The notes under the pieces were generated by a model. It had not been told where the DNA came from. It searched no databases and saw only the letters and a list, made by a program, of their open reading frames with translations. Source: UMGS1663 sp963558185 (GTDB taxonomy: Bacteria; Bacillota; Clostridia; TANB77; CAG-508). Taken from it: DNA of 64,000 nt. Made by a program: the position numbers and the translations under genes. This document shows, piece after piece, positions 34,586 to 41,764 of this stretch (position 1 is the first letter of the stretch; each line of letters starts with the position of its first letter). The stretch is from contig CAUWFE010000005.1 in assembly GCA_963558185.1 (NCBI GenBank), forward strand, positions 1-64,000, in the 5' to 3' direction.

Positions 34586-34834
34586 CTAGCAGTTTAACTT
34601 TTTATTAAATACATCAGCTGATACATTAAAAATTTTAGCAAATGCAAACAATTCAAAATCTTGAACTAACCTATTATCATTTTCTATTTTTGAAATTTCT
34701 TTTGATGTTAGTTCTATACCTAATAACTGTAATTTTTCTGCTAAATCTTGTTGAGATAAGTTAGCTTTTAATCTCAATTCTTTTAGAACAGAGCCAGATA
34801 TATTTCTAAAGTTATTGTATTTGTTAATTTTCAT
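34586..34834 (-). CDS. XRE-family regulator next to the RiPP cassette
   Basis: 82 aa. 'LKELRLKANLSQQDLAEKLQ' and 'LTSKEISKIENDNR' form the helix-turn-helix. AAGGTGAG precedes the ATG. It diverges from the RiPP precursor gene. A perfect 12-bp inverted repeat fills the gap between them and ends right before the RiPP -35 box, making this protein the likely regulator of the cassette. A hairpin at about 34560-34587 can end its transcript. Confidence 0.88.
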   Translation of the reverse strand: MKINKYNNFRNISGSVLKELRLKANLSQQDLAEKLQLLGIELTSKEISKIENDNRLVQDFELFAFAKIFNVSADVFNKKLNC

Positions 34835-34846
34835 ATTCTCACCTTA

Positions 34847-34910
34847 TTCGCTTTATTATAGATATTATTTTACTATTATTTTTTTATATACATATCTCTA
34901 ATAAAGCGAA
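34847..34910. promoter_or_regulatory. 12-bp inverted repeat between XRE gene and RiPP genes
   Basis: TTCGCTTTATTA (34847-34858) and TAATAAAGCGAA (34899-34910) are exact inverted copies, 40 bp apart. The left copy is 12 nt from the XRE start codon and the right copy 17 nt before the RiPP -35 box. Two operator half-regions for a dimer or tetramer are likely. Confidence 0.65.
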
Positions 34911-34927
34911 AAATTAACAAATATATA

Positions 34928-34956
34928 TTGACAAATTATTCCAAATATGATATTAT
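34928..34956 (+). promoter_or_regulatory. promoter of the RiPP cassette
   Basis: TTGACA (34928-34933), 17 nt, TATTAT (34951-34956). The leader of about 80 nt has two short inverted repeats (AATAC/GTATT and AGAGTA/TACTCT). Confidence 0.75.
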
Positions 34957-35045
34957 GGTAACTGTAATACATTAATTGTATTATTTAGAGTAGTAACTAA
35001 TACTCTAAGCAACCAGTTGAAATTTTATGGAAAGGAGAATGCACT

Positions 35046-35261
35046 ATGACTAGAATGGCACGGACAAATTACTGGAATCCTAGTGTAAACTACATTGGGA
35101 AAAACTCTGCTCAGAACTTTATGAAGTCTGCAAAGGCTAAATTAGTCGGGGCTGGAGTAAAAGTAGTAGCTGCAGATTGCTCTTGTAACTGTTCAAGCGG
35201 TTGCTCTGCATGCAGTAGTTCCTGTGGATCTTGCACATCTTGCAGTACATCTTGTAGTTAA
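35046..35261 (+). CDS. cysteine-rich RiPP precursor peptide
   Basis: 71 aa, ATG 8 nt after AAAGGAG. The leader-like part (1-44) has 'NYWNPSVNYIGKNSAQNFMK' and a basic, hydrophobic stretch ending 'VKVVAAD'. The core (45-71) has nine Cys at 45, 47, 49, 53, 56, 60, 63, 66 and 70, with 12 Ser and 2 Thr among the rest. The radical SAM/SPASM gene follows after 104 nt. Known rSAM-SPASM partners of such peptides make thioether links (sactipeptides, ranthipeptides). The nearest named group I can recall is the ACGX-repeat system, but the pattern here is Cys-Ser, so the assignment is tentative. A metallothionein-like protein is the alternative. Confidence 0.85.
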   Translation: MTRMARTNYWNPSVNYIGKNSAQNFMKSAKAKLVGAGVKVVAADCSCNCSSGCSACSSSCGSCTSCSTSCS

Positions 35262-35316
35262 TACAAGTGGACGAATAATGTGTATCGTCGACAGCACACA
35301 TTAGTTTCAACAAAGC

Positions 35317-35343
35317 AGAGGCATCTCTTTTAGAGGTGTCTCT
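35317..35343 (+). terminator. attenuator hairpin between precursor and maturase
   Basis: AGAGGCATCTCT pairs with AGAGGTGTCTCT (two G-T pairs), loop 3 nt, 22 nt before the maturase ATG. It may cut maturase expression relative to precursor, as is usual in RiPP operons, and protect the precursor mRNA. Confidence 0.6.
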
Positions 35344-35365
35344 TGCACTAAAAGGAGGATTTATA

Positions 35366-36400
35366 ATGGCAGAAAGAACAAAATTTAGTATGCAATGGCA
35401 TATTACTGACAGATGTGACCAACGGTGTAAACATTGCTATATCTATGAGGGAAAGGACAAAAAATGTAGTCTTGAACTTGATTTAGACACCTTGAAAGAT
35501 ATCTTGGAAGATTTTCTTCAAAGTTGTGAAAAGTTAGAAAGAGATCCATTTCTTGTAATTACAGGAGGCGACCCATTACTCTATGAAAAGATTTGGGATT
35601 TTCTTCAAATTCTTAAAAAGAAGAAAGTTCATTTTGGACTTTTAGGAAATCCATTCCACTTGAATTATGAGGTCGTAAAGAGACTGGAAGATTTAGGATG
35701 TATAAACTTCCAAATGTCTTTGGATGGATTAAGAGAAACACATGATTACATTCGTAAGCCTGGTTCCTTTGATGCTACCTTAGATGCTCTTAAGTATTTT
35801 GAAGGAAGCAAAATTAAAACAGCTATCATGACAACTGTTTCCAAGACAAATATTGAGGAAATTCCAGAATTGGTAGATATTGTGGTAAAACATAAGGTAA
35901 GCAATTTTGGATTTGCAAGATATTGTCCTAATCCAGAAGATTTTGATTTGATGGTTTCTCCTGAAGAATACAGAGAATTTTTAGACAAAATGTGGGAAAA
36001 ATATATGCAAAATCAGGAATGTGATACAAGATTTGCATTAAAAGACCATCTTTGGAAACTGTATCTGTACGAGAAAGGATTATTCAATCCTGATGAGATT
36101 GACAATCCCAATAATTTAATTCTTGATGGTTGTCACTGTGGAATTACTCATATTACAACTTTAGCAGATGGAACAGTGTATGCTTGTAGAAGAAGCGAAA
36201 CTCCTGTTGGCAAAGTTCCAGATGAGTCCTTCTACGATATTTTTACAGGAGAAGAAATGGAAAAATATCGTCAGTATGACAAGTTTGAACATTGTTCTAA
36301 ATGTGAAATCAAGAACTTTTGCAGAGGATGTCCTTCAATAGCAAAATGTTTAACAGGTGACTTTTATTCAAAAGATCCTCAGTGCTGGAAAAAGTTTTGA
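35366..36400 (+). CDS. radical SAM/SPASM peptide maturase
   Basis: Start at the ATG at 35366 (344 aa), after AAAGGAGG; upstream in-frame codons belong to the hairpin. The radical SAM motif CxxxCxxC is in 'TDRCDQRCKHCYIY' (about residues 17-27), with 'ITGGDPLL' and 'FQMSLDG' completing the SAM barrel. The SPASM domain has C-x10-G-x4-C in 'CGITHITTLADGTVYAC' and C-x2-C-x5-C-x2-C in 'CSKCEIKNFCRGC', then two further Cys near the end, enough for two auxiliary [4Fe-4S] clusters. It would modify the Cys-rich peptide encoded upstream, most likely through thioether formation. G+C and codon use differ from the neighbours (frequent CTT, CTG, TCC). No protease or exporter is adjacent. Confidence 0.92.
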   Translation: MAERTKFSMQWHITDRCDQRCKHCYIYEGKDKKCSLELDLDTLKDILEDFLQSCEKLERDPFLVITGGDPLLYEKIWDFLQILKKKKVHFGLLGNPFHLNYEVVKRLEDLGCINFQMSLDGLRETHDYIRKPGSFDATLDALKYFEGSKIKTAIMTTVSKTNIEEIPELVDIVVKHKVSNFGFARYCPNPEDFDLMVSPEEYREFLDKMWEKYMQNQECDTRFALKDHLWKLYLYEKGLFNPDEIDNPNNLILDGCHCGITHITTLADGTVYACRRSETPVGKVPDESFYDIFTGEEMEKYRQYDKFEHCSKCEIKNFCRGCPSIAKCLTGDFYSKDPQCWKKF

Positions 36401-36502
36401 AAGCACAAAGGAGAGTGAAAAATAAAATTTTCACTCTCCTGTTACTTTTTATATTATTATATGTTATAATGTTTGTTAATATATGGAAAGGAAATGATTT
36501 TG

Positions 36503-37085
36503 ATGGGCGATATAAAAAAATACTATGAAAATACAGAAAATGCTTTACCAAATCCAAATGTAAGAAATTTTATAGAAATGAATATAAAACCAACAAATGC
36601 TATCGATTTAGGATGTGGAGCAGGTAGAGATACAATATATTTAATAAAAAATGGATGGAATGTTCTAGCAATAGATAGAGAAGATACCAAAGATATTATA
36701 TCTAGCAAATTAGATAAAAATGAATTAGAGAAATTTAGATTTGATAGTCAAAGTTTTGAAAATATTGAGTTAGAAAAAACTGATTTAATAGTTGCTAATT
36801 TCTGTATTCCTTTTTGTAACAAGCAATTTTTTAGTGAATTTTGGAATAAAGTAACTGATAGTATTCTAAAAGATCGGATATTTTGTGGGAAACTTTTTTG
36901 GACTAAATGATTCATGGGCAAAAATAAAAAAAGAAATGACATTTTTATCTAAAGAACAAACATTAGATTTATTTAAAAATTCTTTTGAATTAATACACTT
37001 TAATGAAATTGAAAAAGATGGAAAGACCGGACTAGGAAAAATGAAACATTGGCATATTTATAATGTTATTGCAAAGAAAAAATAG
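36503..37085 (+). pseudogene. class I SAM-dependent methyltransferase, frameshifted
   Basis: Start at the ATG at 36503, 9 nt after AAGGAA. 'AIDLGCGAGRDTIYLIKNGW' is motif I of a Rossmann methyltransferase, with 'LAIDRE' next. At about 36875 one extra base shifts the frame. The original frame continues as '..RIFCGKLFWTK' and stops at 36908-36910. The +1 frame continues correctly as 'GYFVGNFFGLNDSWAKIKKE' through 'MKHWHIYNVIAKK' to 37085. It is either a real inactivating mutation or an assembly error. It is downstream of the RiPP genes with a short gap; whether it belonged to the cassette is unknown. Confidence 0.85.
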
Positions 37086-37107
37086 TATAAAGAAACAGAA
37101 AGAAGTC

Positions 37108-38277
37108 TTATAAAGACAATTCGTCTGTTTCTTTTTCTAATTCATATTCAATTTGCTTTTCAGGGTTAATAAAAGTATCAGTTTCTTTTTGAAAATCTCT
37201 AATAAGGTTATCTTCTTCACTAATAGCAAATTTTTTACAAACCCAAATTATAAACTTTTTGATAGTTTTCTCAAATGTATTTATAATTTTATTCAAATAG
37301 ATATTTTCACTTAATAACTCATCATATTTTTTATTAAAATTTCTTTTTAGTTCAATTTCTTTATTATGAAAATCTTTTTCTAATCTAACACATTTATTTT
37401 CAAGATTTAATTTTTCTTGTAAAATTACTTGTTTTTCATTTTCAAATTTTTCAGCTTTATCTATAACATTTATTTGTTTTTCTAATGCTTGATGTAATTT
37501 TTTATTGTCAGAGCATAACATATTAATAATCTTATCTTTTGGCTCTATTATTTCCTTTTGTATTTTTTCATCTCTTTTTACAGTAAGTTTTCCAAAATCT
37601 TTAATGCTAGGGACATTAGGTAATTCAATTTTAATATCTTCTAAAGTTTTTTTGTTTTTTTCATAATTTGTAATTTCTTTATAGTCTTTTACTGATAAAT
37701 GTTCTCTTGATGATTTTCCTCTTTCTAAATCAAAGCCCTTTTCAGTTATATAAGAATAAAAGGCATTTTGTAATTGAATATAACTATCTTTTTCTTTCCA
37801 AAACTCACTACAAGCAATTTTATCAATAGCATTTCCTTTTTTATCTGTAGTATGAACAACAGGAATAAAAGCTAAATGTAAATGAGGAGTTTCTTCATCT
37901 AGGTGTACTTTAGCAGATAAAATGTATTGTTCACCTAAGTTTTTATATTCACAGACAAATTTGTATGCCGTTTCAAAATATCTTTTTGTTTCGTTTTCTC
38001 CAATAGATTCAAAAAACTCTTTATCAGATGTAATTATATATTCACATACTATATTACTAACTGTTTTGACTTGTCCTTTTAAATTATATTTTTTTCTTAT
38101 TTTATCAAATTCTTTTTCATAACTATAGGTAGGCTCTTTAATAGAATAATTAAGATATGATTTTGATGTATCTATATTTTTATTAGAATAGCTTTTATTT
38201 CTTCTTTCATTATGACGATATATTCCTTTTAAATTCTCTCTTTTATATTTTTCATTTCTTATTATTGCATAACTCAT
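37108..38277 (-). CDS. MobV-family relaxase (Mob_Pre)
   Basis: 389 aa. The N-terminus 'SYAIIRNEKYKRENLKGIYR' and the metal-binding motif 'HLDEETPHLHLAFIPV' (about residues 125-140) are those of MobV relaxases, which nick oriT and pilot the strand during mobilisation. A coiled-coil region fills 230-330. GGAGG precedes the ATG. A dense hairpin array lies directly upstream and likely holds oriT. A decayed C-terminus of a close relative exists at 5020-5133. Confidence 0.94.
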   Translation of the reverse strand: MSYAIIRNEKYKRENLKGIYRHNERRNKSYSNKNIDTSKSYLNYSIKEPTYSYEKEFDKIRKKYNLKGQVKTVSNIVCEYIITSDKEFFESIGENETKRYFETAYKFVCEYKNLGEQYILSAKVHLDEETPHLHLAFIPVVHTTDKKGNAIDKIACSEFWKEKDSYIQLQNAFYSYITEKGFDLERGKSSREHLSVKDYKEITNYEKNKKTLEDIKIELPNVPSIKDFGKLTVKRDEKIQKEIIEPKDKIINMLCSDNKKLHQALEKQINVIDKAEKFENEKQVILQEKLNLENKCVRLEKDFHNKEIELKRNFNKKYDELLSENIYLNKIINTFEKTIKKFIIWVCKKFAISEEDNLIRDFQKETDTFINPEKQIEYELEKETDELSL

Positions 38278-38351
38278 ATTTTAAGACCTCCTTGTTTAAC
38301 TTTATAAGAAAACACAAAATGTTATTTTTGACTTTTGGTTATTTGGCGATT

Positions 38352-38676
38352 AGTGTTGTAACACACTACAACACTTTTTTAGCTGTTAGCAAAAAGTGTC
38401 AGTGTGGCAGGGAAAATTTTTTTCCCCACACCCCTTGCATACAAAATACACCAAGTGAATTTTGTATGTTTTCAATAAAATTGCTCAATGCAATTTATTG
38501 AAAAAAAGAATCAAGAAAAACACTTTTTAAGTTTTTTCTTGACTCTATGAAACCTAGCTCGGTTTCAAACTTCCACGCGTACTGACAAAAAATTTATATA
38601 GTCATATAAACTTTTTGTCAGTTTAGGCAAGGAAAATTGACATCCAATATCGGCGATACGCCAACATTGGACATCA
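38352..38676. other. array of eight hairpins upstream of MobV gene (candidate oriT / single-strand origin)
   Basis: In 325 bp: AGTGTTGTA/TACAACACT (38352-38375), GTGTGG..GGAAAA/TTTTCCCCACAC (38402-38431), CATACAAAAT/ATTTTGTATG (38438-38468), TTCAATAAA..TTGC/GCAATTTATTGAA (38471-38502), TCAAGAAAAA/TTTTTCTTGA (38511-38542), GAAACC/GGTTTC (38549-38566), ACTGACAAAAA/TTTTTGTCAGT (38581-38622), and TCCAAT..GGCG/CGCC..ATTGGA (38638-38676). The first resembles the inverted repeat next to MobV nick sites. The rest of 38278-39210 has a further long hairpin at 38806-38848 (AGGTGCAATAATCC) and GTGTAAA/TTTACAC at about 39051-39071, but no gene. Confidence 0.65.
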
Positions 38677-39154
38677 ATTTCGCACAAAAATAACTATATT
38701 ACAATATTTTAAATTAGATATTTGTTAAAATATAAAAAATTTATATATATTTTTTATATTAAATTTTAATGACTAGAAACCAGAGGGAGGGAGCATAAGA
38801 GAAATAGGTGCAATAATCCCATAGTGAGAAAAAAGGATTATTACACCTAATATTTTAGAAACCGTCGGTCAGTCGCTTTCGGTCATAGGTAGTCTAGTAT
38901 GTAGTAAAACTACTGTAATTGCTAACATATTTCTATGTTTTGTTCATACTTGCCCAAACTTTTTACAATTACAAATCCATATCAAGTTTTGCCTCCCAAT
39001 ACTCTTTTATTATTGTGAGTCTGTGTTGTAAAATCTCACTCACGCATTTTGTGTAAATAGACCGTTTACACGAATACGAATGAATTTTATAGCATTGGCT
39101 CATTACACCTAACACTTTTTAAGAGGTGTTGCATTTCTCTGTATAATAAAAAAA

Positions 39155-39184
39155 TCCTACTAACAATTTGAATTGTATAGTAGA
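39155..39184 (-). terminator. terminator of the DUF6602-type gene
   Basis: CTACTA-ACAATT pairs with AATTGT-(A)-TAGTAG, followed on the minus strand by a run of Ts. Confidence 0.7.
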
Positions 39185-39210
39185 ATCTTTTAGAATATTA
39201 TTCATTATAT

Positions 39211-40350
39211 TTAATTAGTTTTTTTGACTTCAGTATATCTATTATAAAGCTTATTTATTAATCCATCTATTTCTTCTGTCTTTTCAATTTCATTATGGTA
39301 ATATTGTTTTATAAGTTTTAATTCGCTAGCAGTTACAAAAATATCAAGGAAAGTTAGCCCTTGACAATAACTTTCATCTGGATTTCCTGTAAAATGAGGA
39401 TCAATACTTCTTTCGTATAAAACAGTAACTATGTACTCTATTAACTCATCTTTAGTAAAGTTTCCTTGTTTAAATTTTTCTAATAAAGGAGATGTTTTAA
39501 GAAATATTTTTTTCATTAGTTTTAAATTCACATGAATATCATTTCCTAAATCTAAATATGCATCATCTGGAATTATTCTATCATTTGTAATAGTTCCAGA
39601 ATAATCTGCTTTTTTTATTTTCTCAGCATACCCCATTAGATTGACTGGTGGAAGAACTATATTATTTATAGCTGTCATCATTAACAAATAAAATAAATAT
39701 AAATTATTTTCTAATTTATCTTCGTGAGTAACTAAGATAGTGTTATTACTAGGAATTATTTCAATTTCTTTAAATCCATGTCTATTAATGCCAAAAATTA
39801 AACCTTTATCTAATACACATACAATACTTAATCTATTTCTTAAATCTATATTGTTATTAAATTCATCGATTTTTTTTACAATATTATTTAAACTTGTATC
39901 ACTAGAATAAGCAAATATCATACAAATTGGTGGTGTAATAGAAGAAGATATTAAAGGCATTGAAAACGGTTTTGTTTTTTCTAATTTTTTTACACTTTCT
40001 ATATTTTTAATGCTTTTTTCTAATTCAGCAATTGTTAGTGTCGATTTTACTTCGATAGTGGCATAGACACTTTCAATAGGAATAACTTGAATACTTTCAG
40101 TTTCCATTAATTTGGGACTATTAAAATTGTCATAAATTATAAAGTCTTGTTGATTACTTTGAGTTTCATTGGAATCCACGATAATTCCATTTCCAATTAC
40201 ATATTTAGTTGGAAATAATTTAGAAATATATTCTTTTAATTTTTCTTCACGAACAGTTCCTTTTAATCCATTATGATTGATTTTACTACTTAATTTTTCA
40301 TAATCACTTTGTAAATTTCTTGCCATTTCTTGCAAATTATATATAAACAT
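39211..40350 (-). CDS. DUF6602-type nuclease-like protein
   Basis: 379 aa. 'TVREEKLKEYISKLFPTKYV' followed by 'IGNGIIVDSNETQSNQQDFI' and 'IPIESVYATIEVKSTLTIAE' match my recollection of the DUF6602 domain. The D..E-V-K pattern ('QQDFIIYD' then 'IEVKS') is what a PD-(D/E)xK nuclease core would show. The C-terminal half is helical and unassigned. GGAGG precedes the ATG. It is a single-gene cargo at the right end of the element, a common place for defence genes, but a defence role is only inference. Confidence 0.75.
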   Translation of the reverse strand: MFIYNLQEMARNLQSDYEKLSSKINHNGLKGTVREEKLKEYISKLFPTKYVIGNGIIVDSNETQSNQQDFIIYDNFNSPKLMETESIQVIPIESVYATIEVKSTLTIAELEKSIKNIESVKKLEKTKPFSMPLISSSITPPICMIFAYSSDTSLNNIVKKIDEFNNNIDLRNRLSIVCVLDKGLIFGINRHGFKEIEIIPSNNTILVTHEDKLENNLYLFYLLMMTAINNIVLPPVNLMGYAEKIKKADYSGTITNDRIIPDDAYLDLGNDIHVNLKLMKKIFLKTSPLLEKFKQGNFTKDELIEYIVTVLYERSIDPHFTGNPDESYCQGLTFLDIFVTASELKLIKQYYHNEIEKTEEIDGLINKLYNRYTEVKKTN

Positions 40351-40462
40351 AATTAACCTCCAATTATATAATTGTGCGAGAATCTCTTATACAATAGTAT
40401 TATAGCATAAATTCCTGAAAATTGTCATTTTTTAGTGGAAATAATAAAAGAATCCTTTTTTA

Positions 40463-40484
40463 GTTCTACAAAAGTTCTACAAAA
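40463..40484 (+). repeat. integrase arm-site repeats, right
   Basis: Two tandem GTTCTACAAAA units, matching 31503-31525, about 150 nt inside attR. Confidence 0.6.
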
Positions 40485-40503
40485 ATTTAAAAATTTTTGA
40501 TAG

Positions 40504-40532
40504 TTGCCAAAAATAAAAAAATATTGTATAAT
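40504..40532 (+). promoter_or_regulatory. outward-facing promoter near attR
   Basis: TTGCCA (40504-40509), 17 nt, TATAAT (40527-40532). No gene follows before attR, so the transcript would cross the tRNA-Leu fragment and end at the hairpin at 40701-40738: a small RNA, or in the circular form a transcript across attP. The rest of 40351-40635 shows no gene. Confidence 0.5.
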
Positions 40533-40635
40533 CTAAATGAAATTGAAAGAAAGTTAGAAAAAAAAGGCTTATTTGATGTTTATAAATGGTGCTAAATAAT
40601 GCTAAAAAATTTTAAGTAATAATTATTTGATTTTT

Positions 40636-40691
40636 CTTAAAATCCTGCGGTTGAATAAACCGTGCCGGTTCGATTCCGGCCATCTGCACCA
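40636..40691 (+). repeat. attR: 56-bp copy of tRNA-Leu 3' end
   Basis: Exact copy of 31386-31441 (anticodon loop to CCA), without the 5' half of the tRNA. It marks the right end of the element and the original tRNA 3' end. Confidence 0.93.
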
Positions 40692-40700
40692 CACAATAAA

Positions 40701-40738
40701 AACCTTGTAAAAATTGGAATGACAATATTTACAAGGTT
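40701..40738 (+). terminator. chromosomal terminator of the tRNA locus
   Basis: AACCTTGTAAA pairs with TTTACAAGGTT, then TTTTA. Before integration it would have ended the tRNA-Leu transcript. Confidence 0.75.
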
Positions 40739-40934
40739 AATTTTATGTCTAAATATCAATATTTAGACTTCTATCCACTTTAACTAATATTATAGAACCT
40801 AAAAAATAATTCAATAGTATCTTTTATAATTATTAAAATATTCAAAAAAGCAATTACTATATAAAAAGTAATTGTTTTTTTGTGAATAAAATGTAAATCC
40901 TTTCATAAAATACTTAATTCAAGCCATTTTTTAA

Positions 40935-40962
40935 TTGACAATAAATAGTTTTCTGATATAAT
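40935..40962 (+). promoter_or_regulatory. promoter of Nudix-birA operon
   Basis: TTGACA (40935-40940), 16 nt, TATAAT (40957-40962), 31 nt before the Nudix start. Confidence 0.7.
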
Positions 40963-40993
40963 TTCAATATATAATTAGAAAAGTGGAGATAAA

Positions 40994-41740
40994 ATGTTAT
41001 ATAATATAGAAGGAAAAAAAGTTAATATAATAGTAAAAAATGAAAAATTTGAATTATCAGAAAATATTAAAGAAAAGATGTTAGAAAATTTTAAAAGTAT
41101 GAAGCAAAAAGGGTTAAATATTTGGAATGGAGAAATCTTTTGTGTTTCAAGTATGGATATCAAGAAAAGAGAGATTAACTTAGTTTGCAAAATGAGCGAT
41201 TATGCACACTATTTATATGAACAAAAAGTAGGTTGCCCTAAAGAATATAAATGCATGGCCTTAAGTGCAGGTTGCTTAATTGAAACTATAGATGGATATT
41301 ATGTAATAGGAGAACAAGATGAAACTACTTCACATCCAAATATGCTGCAAACAGTTGGAGGAGGAATTGATAAAAAAGATATTTCACAAAACATAATTAA
41401 TGTAGAGCAAACAATTTTAAGAGAAACACTAGAAGAAGTTAATATAAATTTAAATGATAAAGATATAGTTATATGTAATTACCTAAAATATATATTTATT
41501 TCAGGTAAAAATGAAAAGCCAGGAATAAAAATTTTTTCAAAAGTTAAAATAAAAATGACTGCCAAACAAATGGAAGAATATTTTAATAAATATAATGAAT
41601 ATTTAAGGACAAATAATTTAGAAGTTGAATTTAAGAAAATATATCTATTAAAAAAGGAAAAGGCAATATTAGAACTAGAAAACTTGAATAAACCTAAAAG
41701 ACCATATTTAGAAGCAATATTATTAGATGATATAAAATAA
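40994..41740 (+). CDS. Nudix hydrolase
   Basis: 248 aa. The Nudix box is in 'GGGIDKKDISQ' plus 'VEQTILRETLEEVNI' (about residues 121-150), matching G-x5-E-x7-REUxEExGU with a small insertion. The domain would hydrolyse a nucleoside diphosphate linked to another group. The N-terminal 100 residues are alpha/beta and unassigned. GGAG precedes the ATG. birA begins 24 nt downstream, so they are one operon. Substrate unknown. Confidence 0.85.
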   Translation: MLYNIEGKKVNIIVKNEKFELSENIKEKMLENFKSMKQKGLNIWNGEIFCVSSMDIKKREINLVCKMSDYAHYLYEQKVGCPKEYKCMALSAGCLIETIDGYYVIGEQDETTSHPNMLQTVGGGIDKKDISQNIINVEQTILRETLEEVNINLNDKDIVICNYLKYIFISGKNEKPGIKIFSKVKIKMTAKQMEEYFNKYNEYLRTNNLEVEFKKIYLLKKEKAILELENLNKPKRPYLEAILLDDIK

Positions 41741-41764
41741 TAGAGTAATGCTAAGGAGAAATAC

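Larger units (their letters stand above)
31386..40691. mobile_element. integrative mobilizable element in tRNA-Leu
   Basis: About 9.3 kb between 56-bp att repeats. Order: attL, arm repeats, integrase, excisionase-type gene, HTH gene, XRE repressor, 98-aa gene, second XRE gene, RiPP precursor, radical SAM maturase, broken methyltransferase, MobV relaxase, hairpin array (candidate oriT), DUF6602-type gene, arm repeats, attR. It has a relaxase but no type IV secretion genes, so it would need a helper conjugative element. The RiPP genes are richer in G+C than the rest, suggesting separate acquisition. Confidence 0.9.

Noticed and set aside
35046..35261. Metallothionein as first reading of the Cys-rich peptide
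   Set aside because: Not excluded, but the leader-like N-terminus and the radical SAM/SPASM gene in the same operon fit a RiPP precursor better.
38265..38501. Plus-strand reading frame of 78 codons across the hairpin array
   Set aside because: It has no ribosome site, its codons follow the inverted repeats, and it overlaps the relaxase start region; the DNA is better explained as oriT or structural sequence.
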